NCBI RefSeq assembly: GCF_011682175.1
Contig: NZ_WHJG01000012.1
Location: 62,001 to 126,000 of the forward strand
DNA length: 64,000 nucleotides
Direction: 5' to 3'
From: Massilia frigida
Lineage (GTDB): Bacteria > Pseudomonadota > Gammaproteobacteria > Burkholderiales > Burkholderiaceae_D
Positions 9,054-19,000 of the stretch are shown in pieces. The stretch's first letter is position 1. Every line of letters begins with the position of its first letter. The position numbers and the translations under genes are program-made. Below the pieces are notes generated by a model. That model was not told the DNA's origin. It saw only the letters and a program-made list of their open reading frames with translations, and ran no database searches.

Positions 9054-10151
9054 CTACAAGGTCGCCAGTTCGCCCCAGATCTGCTTCATCGGAAAGCGCA
9101 ATTTCGCATGGTCTTCATGCAGGGCTTCCGCAATTGCACAGCCCGGCTGGCTGGTCATGCGCTGCTGCGACTCGGGCAGGCTCTTGCCGTCGGCCGAGCG
9201 CAGCACATGGACTGCCAGACCCGCGCCGTCCTCGTCGCGGCGCGACACTACGCCCAGCTCCGCATTCTCCAGCCGCACCAGCGTGCCGGGCGGATAGGCG
9301 CCGATCTGGGTGGCGAAGTGCCCGAGCACGATCTGGTCGTACGGCATTTCATTACCTACGGATAAACGTTGCAGCGCCATCGGCGGCAGCAGGGAACGCC
9401 GGTAATTGCGCGCCGAAACGAAGGCGCAATAACGGTCGGCCAGCCCGATCAGCTTGGCGTTTTGCGAAATCTCGTCGCCCAGCTTGCCGGCTGGATACCC
9501 GCTGCCATCGTCATTTTCGTGATGCATCAGCACCAGGTCGAGCCAGGATTCATCGCTGACGCCGGCGAAGCGCAGCATCTCGACGCTGGCCGACGGATGG
9601 CGCCGCACCAGTGCCCGTTCTTCGTGCGACAGGGCGCCATCCTTGTTCTGGAACTGGTCGGCCTGGCGCACCATGCCCACGTTCATGCTCAGGGCCGCCG
9701 CTGTGATCACCAGCAGTTCGGCGGGCGTCTTTTGCATGGCGCGCGCGATCAGGCAGGCGACCACGGCCGTTTCGGTGCAATGACGCACGGCATAGGCGCC
9801 GGCGATCTGGTTCAGGAAAATGGCCGCCAGGGCGACGTCGGCATCGCGTTCGACGGTGGCGATCAGGTCCTGGGCGATGGCGCGCAGTTCGCGGTCGGCG
9901 CTGCCCTGGTCGCGCAAGTCCATCAGGGTGCGTTCGAGGCGGCGGTTAATTTGATTTAACGATTGCAGCACCGATACCGGCGACGACGCCTCGGCATACA
10001 GTCCCGCTTCGATCCAGTCGTCGAGCTGGCCGGGGGCGAGCACCTGGCCTTTTTGCAGCAGCGGACGGTTGGAGGAGGGCGTGCTGAAAATATCCCAGCG
10101 CAGGGGTTCGCCGAATGCCAGATCTGCCAAGGTGATGCGCCTGATTGCCAT
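9054..10151 (-). CDS. HD-GYP-type domain protein with degenerate HD dyad
   Basis: 365 residues starting MAIRRITLADLAFGEP; an upstream in-frame start inside the aminotransferase gene is rejected. The N-terminal part is the small domain often preceding HD-GYP. The C-terminal half keeps the GYP-side motif (LMHHENDDGSGYPAGKL) and H of HCTETA, but the position that normally reads LLHDIGK reads LSMNVGM, so the metal-binding His-Asp pair is lost. c-di-GMP hydrolysis is therefore unlikely; a binding or scaffold role is more plausible. It lies 22 bases downstream of the aminotransferase and is probably co-transcribed. Confidence 0.8.
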   Translation of the reverse strand: MAIRRITLADLAFGEPLRWDIFSTPSSNRPLLQKGQVLAPGQLDDWIEAGLYAEASSPVSVLQSLNQINRRLERTLMDLRDQGSADRELRAIAQDLIATVERDADVALAAIFLNQIAGAYAVRHCTETAVVACLIARAMQKTPAELLVITAAALSMNVGMVRQADQFQNKDGALSHEERALVRRHPSASVEMLRFAGVSDESWLDLVLMHHENDDGSGYPAGKLGDEISQNAKLIGLADRYCAFVSARNYRRSLLPPMALQRLSVGNEMPYDQIVLGHFATQIGAYPPGTLVRLENAELGVVSRRDEDGAGLAVHVLRSADGKSLPESQQRMTSQPGCAIAEALHEDHAKLRFPMKQIWGELATL

Positions 10152-10173
10152 GATGATGTTCCAGCCCCGTGAA

Positions 10174-11331
10174 TCAAAGTCTGGCCAGGCGCTCCAGCGC
10201 CAGGCGCAAGGTTTCGTCTTTCTTGGCGAAGCAAAAACGCACAATGCCGGACTCCCGTCCCTGGCTGTAAAACGCGGACACGGGGATGGCGGCGACCTTG
10301 ATTTCGGTGGTCAGCCATTGTGCAAAATCCGACTCTAGTATAGGCGAAATCGCCTCATACTTGACGCACTGAAAATAAGTTCCGTCGGCTGGCAACAACG
10401 TGAAGCGCGAGCCTTTCAGGCCGTCGCGGAACAGGTCGCGCTTGCGCTGGTAAAACGCCGGCAGGTCGCGGTAGGGCGCCGGATCGGCCATGTAGGTGGC
10501 CAGGCCGTGCTGCATTGGCGTGTTGACGCTGAAGACATTGTATTGGTGGACTTTGCGGAACTCGGCCATCAGGCTGGCGGGTGCGGCGACGTAGCCGATT
10601 TTCCAGCCGGTGACGTGATAGGTCTTGCCGAAGCTCGATACGACGAAGCTGCGCTCTGCCAGTTCCGGATAGCGGCATACCGACTCGTGGCGCACGCCGT
10701 CGTAGACCATGTGTTCGTAGACTTCGTCGGACAGGATCAGGATGTCGCTGCCGCGCACGATGCCGCCCAGGGCGTGCAGGTCGGGAGCGCGCAGGATCGC
10801 GCCGGTCGGGTTGTGCGGGGTGTTGATGACGATCAGGCGGGTGCGCGGGGTGACGGCTGCGGCGACCTGGTCCCACGGGACCGTGTAGCCTTGTTCGCCG
10901 AGTTCCATCGCGACCGGCACCGGGACGCCGCCAGCCAGGGTGATGGCGGGCAGGTAGCTGTCGTAGGCCGGTTCGATGACGATCACTTCATCGCCCGGGT
11001 GTACGCAGCACAGGATGGCGGTGGTCAGGGCCTGGGTGGCGCCGGCGGTGACGGTGATTTCGCTGGCGGGGTTGTATTGCGCGCCGTAGAGGGCGGCGAT
11101 CTTGGCGGCGATGGCGTCGCGTAATGCGGGTACGCCGGTCATCATCGGATACTGGTTGTGGCCGGCGCGCATGGCGGCGTCGACGTGGTCGAGCAGGGCC
11201 GGTTCGCAGGGGAAATCGGGAAAGCCCTGGCCCAGGTTGACCGCGCCGTGCTCGCTGGCCAGCGCCGACATCAGCGAAAAGACAGTGTAGCCGACGGCGG
11301 GCAGGCGGGTTTGCAGGACGGGAGTGGACAT
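10174..11331 (-). CDS. PLP-dependent methionine-type aminotransferase (YbdL-like)
   Basis: 385 residues, fold-type I aminotransferase. Visible marks are NLGQGFPDFPCEP near the N terminus, NTPHNPTGAI around residue 170, LSDEVYEHMVYDG, and the PLP lysine in SSFGKTYHVTGWKIGY (about 235). These features and the length match the YbdL/kynurenine aminotransferase branch, which prefers methionine and aromatic amino acids. It is the first gene of a two-gene operon with the HD-GYP protein. The exact substrate is inferred. Confidence 0.85.
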   Translation of the reverse strand: MSTPVLQTRLPAVGYTVFSLMSALASEHGAVNLGQGFPDFPCEPALLDHVDAAMRAGHNQYPMMTGVPALRDAIAAKIAALYGAQYNPASEITVTAGATQALTTAILCCVHPGDEVIVIEPAYDSYLPAITLAGGVPVPVAMELGEQGYTVPWDQVAAAVTPRTRLIVINTPHNPTGAILRAPDLHALGGIVRGSDILILSDEVYEHMVYDGVRHESVCRYPELAERSFVVSSFGKTYHVTGWKIGYVAAPASLMAEFRKVHQYNVFSVNTPMQHGLATYMADPAPYRDLPAFYQRKRDLFRDGLKGSRFTLLPADGTYFQCVKYEAISPILESDFAQWLTTEIKVAAIPVSAFYSQGRESGIVRFCFAKKDETLRLALERLARL

Positions 11332-11881
11332 GGAGCATTCGGTAGCTTAAGCGGACAAGTATTGTAGCTTAGCTGCATCGCACCATCCCGGCTATCAATC
11401 GCGAACCCGGATGCCGGCTGCTCAAGCCGAGGTGCCGGCGGCTGGGACCAAGCGGCCAAGCCGCTCAACTGGACGATAGCGCACGTTCTTAGCCACTAAA
11501 AACGAGAAGCCGTACCCGGCCCCACGCGAGAGGCAGTGGGTTCGGTACGGCTTTTTTGTTTAATAAAGAACAACCTGGGAGCGGCCGATTTCGCTATGGA
11601 TCAGTCCGTGTCCGATTGTGGGCAATGCCCCCGTCGTAATTAACGTGCCCGAATGTCGTCACTGCCGCTATGCCCGGCACGGGAAATACGCGCTGCGTTC
11701 AACAACGCGATAGAACCACGACGAGGCCCGGGTGGCACGCTTGTTCAGTGAGCGCACCACAGGGATGTTCTGGTTGGCCGCACTGGTGGCGTTTTCGATG
11801 GCGCGGCAATTGCGGGGATCGAAGGATGGCTGCGAAACCGGCAGCGCGGAGGGCGGTTGATACGCGATGGGCGTGAATTGT
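11332..11881. other. 550-base gap after the biosynthetic unit
   Basis: It contains the bidirectional hairpin at 11507-11553 and, on the - strand, an open stretch from about 11880 down to a stop at 11668. This encodes a protein-like sequence (SFDPRNCRAIENATSAANQ... ending WFYRVVERSAYFPCRA) with no start codon or ribosome-binding site of its own. It may be the remnant of a degraded gene. I see no intact gene, RNA or insertion sequence here. Confidence 0.4.
11507..11560. terminator. Bidirectional terminator downstream of the NRPS/PKS unit
   Basis: A 10-bp perfect stem (AAGCCGTACC at 11507-11516 with GGTACGGCTT at 11544-11553) has an inner CCCAC/GTGGG pairing. On the + strand it runs into CTTTTTTGTTT. 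On the - strand it is followed by CTCGTTTTTAG. It can stop the biosynthetic transcript arriving from the right. Confidence 0.7.
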
Positions 11882-12481
11882 TCAGGTGAACGGATGTGCG
11901 ACGGGGCGACCCGGTGCTGCAGGTTCGGCGCCGGTCTGTCTCGGCTGGCGCGGAATGGCGCCGCCGGCCGGACCGTCGATGCAGGCGTGCTCCACATACG
12001 CCGCCAGCGCGGCAACCGTCGGGCTTTCAAAAACCACGCGCAGGGCAAACGAGATTGGCCATTCGCGGCGGATCAGCGTGGCCAGGCGCGTGGCGGCAAG
12101 CGAATGCCCGCCGAGATCGGCGAAGAAATCCTGATCGATACTGTCCGGGCGCGCGCCCAGCACTTGCGCGAACAGCGCGGCGATCGCCTGCTCGACCGGC
12201 GTTTGCGGGACACGCAAGGGCCGCGCGGCCGACACCGGCTGGTCGGGCAGCGGCAGCGCGCCCCGGTCCAGCTTGCCGGCGGCGTTGAGCGGCAGGGCGG
12301 CGAGCGCGCAGATCCGATCCGGGATCATGTAATGCGGCAGCGATTCCCGCAGCCAGCCGCGCAGCAGTTCGGGATCGCATTCCATGCCGCTGGCGGGTAC
12401 GACGAACGCGACCAGCCGCTCATCGCACGCGGGCAGGCGCGACAGCCACAACGCGCGCAGCTTTTCGTGCGCCGGGCTCAT
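11882..12481 (-). CDS. NRPS fragment: A-domain C-terminal subdomain + carrier (T) domain
   Basis: 199 residues. It opens in the middle of an adenylation domain: DERLVAFVVPA, then the A9 motif LPHYMIPD and A10 NAAGKLDRGAL. A complete carrier domain follows (DQDFFADLGGHSLAATRLA, with the phosphopantetheine Ser in GGHS at about residue 145). A short Pro/Ala/Arg-rich tail closes it; there is no thioesterase or reductase. The ATG overlaps the stop of the preceding NRPS gene (ATGA), so the two are translationally coupled and should assemble into one adenylating unit. The invariant A10 lysine (GKLDR) is thus on a different polypeptide from the rest of the active site. Confidence 0.85.
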   Translation of the reverse strand: MSPAHEKLRALWLSRLPACDERLVAFVVPASGMECDPELLRGWLRESLPHYMIPDRICALAALPLNAAGKLDRGALPLPDQPVSAARPLRVPQTPVEQAIAALFAQVLGARPDSIDQDFFADLGGHSLAATRLATLIRREWPISFALRVVFESPTVAALAAYVEHACIDGPAGGAIPRQPRQTGAEPAAPGRPVAHPFT

Positions 12482-15400
12482 TTCACCGCCTTCACGATCG
12501 CCATCGAATCGGCCCACCAGTACTGGCAGTCGGCAGGCGGGCGCAGGCCCCGCACCAGCCCGACCGAAAACGAGGAGAAGTGTTCCAGCAGCAGCCGCTG
12601 GTGGCGCCGCGACAGCGAGTCGATCTCGTTGGTGTAGTAGGTGAACACGCCGCCTGGCCGCAACATGCGCTGGGCGGCGGGGAAGAACGATGCCGCGAAC
12701 GTCGGTGATGCGGCGACCTCGGCGCTGTACTCGTCCTCGGACGTCGGGTAGGTGTCGAACAGCACGCCGTCAAAGGACCTGGGCTCGAAGGCCCAGTCCT
12801 GCCAGCGGGTGGGCACGACCGTGACGGCGGCGTCCGGGCGCTGCGCGCGCCAGCGGCCGAGTCGTGCCAGGACGTCCGGATGGCACTCGACGATTGTGTG
12901 GGAGCGCACCCCGTATTGCTGCACCAGCGTGGCCGAGATGCCCATCCCGAAACCGATCTCGGCGACGTCGCCGCCGGACCCGGCCGCCGCTCCGGCCAGC
13001 GCCCGCATCAGGGGCCGCTCCCAGTCCTGCATCACCTGCTGGCCGTCGATCAGCAGCTCGCGCTCCGACCATGCGGCCGCGCTGGCCACCCAGCTCTCGC
13101 CCATCTCGGGCCGGGCCGACCCGGCGACGCACCGGCGGGCGATGGCGTCAATCGCCGTCAGATCGGCGACGGCTTCGTCGAGCGTGCGCTGCAGCAGCCA
13201 ATTGCGCTGCGCCGGCTGCGGCGCCGGGGCGAAGCCGGGCTGCAGGAAGTTCAGGTAGAGAGCGAACTGGGGGGTGTTGCGCCACATGGTCTGGCTCCGG
13301 ATCTGGTCTTGGTCGGTGTCGAAGCGATACAGGAATTGCGCTCCGGACGGGGTGAGCTGCTCCAGCCGCCACTGCAGCAGTGCGGCGTGCGCGTGTGGAA
13401 TCGAGGGCAAGCGCATCAAGGTGGCCGCCGCGGCGCGCACGGTGGGGTGGCGCGCCAGCGCCGTTTCGATTTCCCCGGGCTCGATGCGATAGCCGCGCAG
13501 CTTTACCTGCTGGTCCGTCCGGCCGAGGTAGTCGAGCTGGCCGTCGGCGCGGTAGCGCGCGCGGTCGCCGGTGGCGTACAGGCGGCCCGGCCCGAACGGA
13601 TTGGGAATGAAGCGGCGTGCGGTCAGCGCCGCGTCGTTCAGATAGCCGCGCGCCAGTCCCGCCCCGCCCAGATGCAATTCTCCAGGCAGGCCCGGCGGCA
13701 CGAGTTGCATGGCGCCGTCCAGCACATACGCGGTGTTGCCGGCGATCGGACGGCCGATGGGCGGCGCCGCCAGCTGCGTCGCGTCGCGCGCCAGATGCGC
13801 GGCGGTGGCGGTAATCGTCGCCTCGGTCGGACCATAGGCGTTGATGAGCTGGACCGAGGGCAGCGCCTGCGCCAGCCGCGCGGCCAATGCCGCGGGCAGC
13901 GCTTCGCCGCCGACGAGGATGCGGCGCAAGGTGGTGCAGCCGGCAAAGCCCTCGTGATCGAGCAGCACGGCCAGCAGCGAAGGGAAGAGATCGAGCAGCG
14001 TCACGCCGCGGCTGCGGATAATGCGGACCAGTTCGTCGACATCGCGCCCATGGTCGCCGGCCAGGACGACTTCGGCGCCCGCGGCCAGGCCGCCCAGCAG
14101 TTCCGACAGCGCGGCATCGAAACTGAAGGAGTATTTTTGCAGCACCACATCGGCCGGGGTCAGATCCAGGGCCGTCTTGAGCCAGCGAACCTGGTTGGCG
14201 AGGGCCCCGTGTTCGATCAGCACGCCTTTCGGCACGCCGCTCGAACCGGAGGTATAGACTACCGCCGCCAGGCGCTGCGGCGGGATCGGCCGGGCGGGCA
14301 TCGCCGGCGTATCCGGCATGAGCTCCTGCCACCAGGACGCGTCGTCGAGCACCGCGACCGGGGCGGCATCGGCCAGGATCGCCGCCGTGCGCCGGGCGGG
14401 AAGCGCCGGGTCCAGGTAGACGAACGCCGCCTCCGCCCGCCATGCCGCCAGGATGGCGACGGCGGTGTCGAGTCCATCGGCCAGCCGGATGGCGACGACC
14501 CGCTCGGGACCGGCGCCGCGCGCGCGCATGAGCGTGGCAAGCCGTCCGCACCGGCGGTCGAGTTCGGCGTAGCTCAGGCTGGCGTGCGGGGCGGCCAGCG
14601 CGGTACGCTCGCCGAAGTTCTCGAACACCCAGCCGGCGCGCGGCGCTTCCGCCTGCCCGGCCCAGGCGCACAGCTGCGCCTGGTCGGCGGGGCTGGCCAG
14701 TTGCAGCGTGCCGATCGGCTGGTCGTGCGACGCGAGCACGGCCGCCAGCACGCGTTCCCAGTGATCAAGCAGGCGTGCGACGGTGGCGTCGTCGAACACG
14801 TCGAGATTGAATTCAAAGCGGCTCAGCAACCCTTCTCCGCTTTCGAACAGGTCGAGCGCCAGATCGACGTTGGTGGAGGTGCGCTGATAGCCGATCTCCT
14901 CGCGCACCGCGCTGGTCCGCGCTGCGCTGTGGCTGGACTTGAAGAACTGCACCGTGGCCCGGTACAGGGGATTGTGGCCCAGCGCGCGGCGCGGCTGCAG
15001 GTGCTGGACGAGCCTGGCGAAAGGCAGTTGTTGGCCGGAATAGGCCGCCACGCTCGCTTCGCGCGTGGCGGCCAGCACCTGCAGGAAGCTCTGTTCGGAC
15101 GTCAGCCGCACGCGCAGCAGGATGGTGTTGAGGAAGAAACCGATCAGGTCCTCGACTTGCGCCGGGGCGCGGTTGGCCACCGGCGTGCCGAGCACGAGAT
15201 CGGTCTGGCCGGTGTAGCGATGCAGCAGGGTGGCAAAGGCCGCCAGCAGCACCTGGAACACGGTGGCCCCCTCGCGGCGCGCCAACGCGTACAGGCCATC
15301 GCGCAGGGGCGCGGCCAGCATGCGCGTGCGCACGTGCGCGCGGCGGGTGGGGATGGGTGGCGGCGCGCGATCGGTCGGCAGCGCCAGTTCCGGCGCGCCA

Positions 15401-16095
15401 TCGAGATAGCCGCGCCAGAACGCCAGCAGTTCGTCCAGATGAGTGCCGCTCAGCTGCGCGCGCTGCCAGCGGGCGAAGTCGGCGAACTGCACGCGCGGCG
15501 GCGCCAGCGGCACTTCCCGGCCCTGCGAGAGGGCCTCATAGGCGGCGTTCAGGTCGCGCATCAGGACGTCGATCGACCAGCCGTCGGCCACGATATGGTG
15601 GATCGTGAGCAGCTGTATCCACCCGCCGGCCATGCGCAGCAGGGCGGTGCGCAACAGGGGGCCGCGGGTCAGATCGAACGGTGCCTCGGCCTGCTCGCGC
15701 GCCAGGCGCGCCGCCTGCGCCTGTTGCGCCGGGACCGGCTCGCCCGACAGGTCGAACACCGGCATCGGCGCCACGTCCGCGTCCCCGATCACCTGGAACG
15801 GGACGCCGTCGCGTTCGATGAACCGGGTGCGCAGCGTTTCGTGGCGCTCTACCAGATAGCGCCACGCCGCGTCCCAGGCGGCGCGGTCCAGCTCCACCGG
15901 CAGCGCCAGCTGCATGTGCAGGTGATACGAGGTGTCGTCCGGCTCGAGCTGTTGCAGGAACCACAGGCGCTCCTGCTCGAACGAGGCTTGTTCCTCGCGC
16001 AGGCCGGCGCGCGTGATCCGGTCCGGGCGGGCCAGCCTGTCGAGCAATTCGCGCCGTTCGGGGGACAGGCTGGCCAGGCGTTGCGCGAGGCTCAC
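12478..16095 (-). CDS. NRPS: condensation + adenylation (A1-A8) + GAMT-like methyltransferase
   Basis: 1205 residues; the GTG start overlaps the PKS stop (GTGA). The C domain has HHIVADGWS near residue 163. The A domain has A3 VYTSGSSGVPKG near 612 and A8 LRGYRIEPGEIE near 866. By-eye pocket residues 235-331 read D-A-S-D-L-G-A-I-T. Asp at 278 suggests a polar or basic side chain (Gln/Glu/Arg class), but no firm substrate. After A8, where methyltransferases usually interrupt A domains, lies a domain with GQQVMQDWERPLMRALA, SAM loop EIGFGMGISA (about 1045), FDGVLFDTYPTSEDEY and PPADCQYWW. These match guanidinoacetate N-methyltransferase closely rather than the usual NRPS N-MT. The protein stops right after it. 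Confidence 0.88.
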   Translation of the reverse strand: MSLAQRLASLSPERRELLDRLARPDRITRAGLREEQASFEQERLWFLQQLEPDDTSYHLHMQLALPVELDRAAWDAAWRYLVERHETLRTRFIERDGVPFQVIGDADVAPMPVFDLSGEPVPAQQAQAARLAREQAEAPFDLTRGPLLRTALLRMAGGWIQLLTIHHIVADGWSIDVLMRDLNAAYEALSQGREVPLAPPRVQFADFARWQRAQLSGTHLDELLAFWRGYLDGAPELALPTDRAPPPIPTRRAHVRTRMLAAPLRDGLYALARREGATVFQVLLAAFATLLHRYTGQTDLVLGTPVANRAPAQVEDLIGFFLNTILLRVRLTSEQSFLQVLAATREASVAAYSGQQLPFARLVQHLQPRRALGHNPLYRATVQFFKSSHSAARTSAVREEIGYQRTSTNVDLALDLFESGEGLLSRFEFNLDVFDDATVARLLDHWERVLAAVLASHDQPIGTLQLASPADQAQLCAWAGQAEAPRAGWVFENFGERTALAAPHASLSYAELDRRCGRLATLMRARGAGPERVVAIRLADGLDTAVAILAAWRAEAAFVYLDPALPARRTAAILADAAPVAVLDDASWWQELMPDTPAMPARPIPPQRLAAVVYTSGSSGVPKGVLIEHGALANQVRWLKTALDLTPADVVLQKYSFSFDAALSELLGGLAAGAEVVLAGDHGRDVDELVRIIRSRGVTLLDLFPSLLAVLLDHEGFAGCTTLRRILVGGEALPAALAARLAQALPSVQLINAYGPTEATITATAAHLARDATQLAAPPIGRPIAGNTAYVLDGAMQLVPPGLPGELHLGGAGLARGYLNDAALTARRFIPNPFGPGRLYATGDRARYRADGQLDYLGRTDQQVKLRGYRIEPGEIETALARHPTVRAAAATLMRLPSIPHAHAALLQWRLEQLTPSGAQFLYRFDTDQDQIRSQTMWRNTPQFALYLNFLQPGFAPAPQPAQRNWLLQRTLDEAVADLTAIDAIARRCVAGSARPEMGESWVASAAAWSERELLIDGQQVMQDWERPLMRALAGAAAGSGGDVAEIGFGMGISATLVQQYGVRSHTIVECHPDVLARLGRWRAQRPDAAVTVVPTRWQDWAFEPRSFDGVLFDTYPTSEDEYSAEVAASPTFAASFFPAAQRMLRPGGVFTYYTNEIDSLSRRHQRLLLEHFSSFSVGLVRGLRPPADCQYWWADSMAIVKAVK

Positions 16096-19000
16096 GCCGG
16101 CCCCCTTTCACCGAGCAGCGCGACCACTTCAGCATCCGGCATCGCTTCGATCCGGTCCAGCAGCCGCGCCAGTTCGGGGTCGGGCTGCACGTCCAGCGCG
16201 GCGGACAACTCGGCCACCGTGGGATGGTCGAACAGGATGCGTACCGGCAGGTCGCGCTGCAGCGCTTCGCGCAGGCGCGAGACGACCTGGATCGCCAGCA
16301 GCGAATGGCCGCCCAGCTCGAAGAAATTGTCGTCGGCCCCGACCGGGTCGATGCCCATCAAGTCGCGCCAGAGATCGGCGATCAGCGTCTGCAGGCCGGG
16401 GCTGGGCGCGGCGAAGCCAGTCGACATGCGGGGCCGCTCGTGCGACTCGGCGGCCGCGGGTCTGGACGGCGCCACCGCGCTCTGCGGTTGCAGCCAGCGT
16501 TGCAGGCGCGGACCGAGCGCGGACACCGAGACGATCAGCCGGTTGATGTCGGGTGTGGCCAGCACCCGTTCCAACACGTCGATGCCGTCGTCGGGGCGGA
16601 TCAGCGGCTCGCCGCGATCTGCGCCATGGGTGTCGAAGGTCCAGCCATCCCAGTTGATGCTGATCCAGCGCGTGGCGCCGCCGCCCTGGGCCGCGGCCGC
16701 ATCGAGCATGGCGTTCGCGGCCGCGTACGGGCCGAAGCCGATCCCGCCCAGCACCGCCGAGATGGACGACATCAGGCAGATGAACTCGGGTGGATCGTCC
16801 CGCAGCGCGTCGGCCAGCAGGCGGGCGGCGCGCGGCTTGGCCGCGAAATGCGCTTCGGAGACGTCGCGGCCGATGTGCGCGAAGCCGGGGAAATACGGCG
16901 CCCCCGTCAGCCCCGCGGCATGGAACACGCCGTGCAGCTTGCCGGCTTCGGCGCGCGCCTCGGCGACCATCCGCGCCACGTCGGCCGCCACGCCGCCGTC
17001 GCCGCTGCAGATCACGACCCTGGTGCCCATGGTTTCGATCATGCGCAGCCGGCCGATGCGCGGATCGGCGCTGTCGTCCCATTGTTCGCGCGGCGGCATG
17101 CCGCTGCGGCCCGACAGCACCACCGTGGCCGCGCCGCGGCGCGCCAGGAATTCGGCGATCAGCAGGCCGATCTTGCCGAGCCCGCCCGTGACGAGGTAGT
17201 TGCCCTCAAGCGCAGGCGCCAGTTCCGGCTGGGCCGGTGCCAGCGGGGCCGGCTCGAACGTCATCACCCAGCGCTGCGCGCCGCGGTAGGCGATCCAGGG
17301 CGCCGCTTGCGGCAGCGCCTCGGCCAGCAGGGCCGGGGCGTGCGCGCCGCCGAGCAGCGACAGCGCGGCCGCATCGAGGTCGATCACGCGGCAGCTGAGC
17401 TGCGGATATTCCTGCGGCGCGGTGACGGCCAGGCCGACGATGCCGGCCAGCTCGGGGTCGATTGCGCGCTCCTGCGGCGTCGCCGCGAACACCCGCCGGG
17501 TCACGAACAGCACGGTGGTGGGCGCGCTGCGGCGGCTCAGGCCATGCAGCAGCGCCAGTGCGCGATAGTAGAGGTCGGGGGGCGGCATATCCGGATCAAT
17601 GCCGTCCAGCGAGATGACGGTGCTTAGCGCCGGGTCCGGCGTGCCGAGGGCCGCGGCGCTGCCGACGCACTCGACCGTCTGGCCGAGATCGGCCAGCGTG
17701 TCGGCCAGGGCGGCCACCTGCTCGCCCGAGCCGCCGACGATGGCCCAGGCGCCGGCGTACTCGGCCGGCAGGGGCGCGGCGGGCGCCGTGCGCACCCAGC
17801 GCGGCTGGTACAACCAGTCTTCCAGCGCCTGCGGGGTTGCCGGGTCCGCCGGCAGGGCGGCGGGGGCGGGAGCGGCGCCGGGCGGCTCGATCCAGTAGCG
17901 CTGCCGTTCGAACGGGTAAGTCGGCAGATGGACGCGCCGGCGCCGTTCGGCGCCGTAGAACGCGCGCCAGTCCACCGCTGCGCCGGCCGTCCACAGGCGG
18001 CCCAGCGCGTTCAGGGCGACGGCATCGTCGTCCGCCGCGTCGTGGGAGTGGCGGCAGGACGACACGATGACGCGGCCGGGCGCGCTTGCCTCGTGCTGCC
18101 GCGCGAAGCCGGCCAGGGCTTGGCCGGGGCCCACCTCCAGCAGCGCGCAGCCGGTGTCGCGCAGCAGATGGCCCAGGCAGTCGCCGAAGCGGACCGTGCC
18201 GCGCAGGTGGCGTCCCCAGTATTCGGGGCTCTGTGCCTCGTGCGGGCCGATCCAGTTGCCGGTCAGGTTGGACAGATAGGCGATCTTGGGCGCATGCAGG
18301 CGCACGCGCCCCATCGCGTCGATCATCGGCTGGACGGCGCCATCGACCAGATGCGAGTGGAACGCGTGCGAAGTGCGCAGCGCGTGCACGGTGACGCCTT
18401 CGCCTTCGAGCTGCCGGCCGATGTCCGCGATGGCCGCTTCGGTGCCGGACAGGACGCACAGCGATGGCCCGTTGACCGCCGCGATATCGGCCGCGCCGGC
18501 GAAGCGCCCGCGCAGCGCCGCCTCGGGCAGCGCCACCGCCAGCATCGCCCCGGGCGCCATGGCGGCCAGGATCTGGCCGCGCCGGACGAGCAGGAGCAAG
18601 GCATCCTCCAGGCTGAGCACGCCGGCAAGGCATGCGGCCGTGTATTCGCCCACGCTGTGGCCGGCAAGGGCGGCCGGTTTGATTCCCCAGTGCATCCACA
18701 GGCGCGCCAGCGCGTAGCTGGCGACAAACATCGCCGCCTGCGTCACCTCGGTGCGGCGCAGCGCGTCGCCATGGCCATCGTCGTGCATCAGTGCGCGCAG
18801 GTCGATGCCTAGCGGGCCGCGCAGGATATCCGTGCAGTTATCGACGATGTCCCGGTACACGGGCTCGGCGCGGTACAGGCCGGCGCCCATGCCGGGATGC
18901 TGGGCGCCCTGGCCGGGAAACAGGAAGGCGACGCCCTCGCACTTGCCGTCGTGCGGGTCGGGCGCGGCGCGGCGCGGCGCGCCGGCGCGCCGCCGCAGGC

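Noticed and set aside
12478-12481. A simple frameshift breaking one NRPS gene
   Set aside because: Not favoured, because the first product ends at the natural GAMT C terminus and the second starts at an ATG in a four-base overlap, like the other junctions of the cluster. It remains possible and is listed as a test.
12880-17199. A 1439-codon open frame on the + strand across the NRPS/PKS genes
   Set aside because: It is antisense to the megasynthase genes, rich in Arg, Gln and His as such shadows are in high-GC DNA, and shows no domain.
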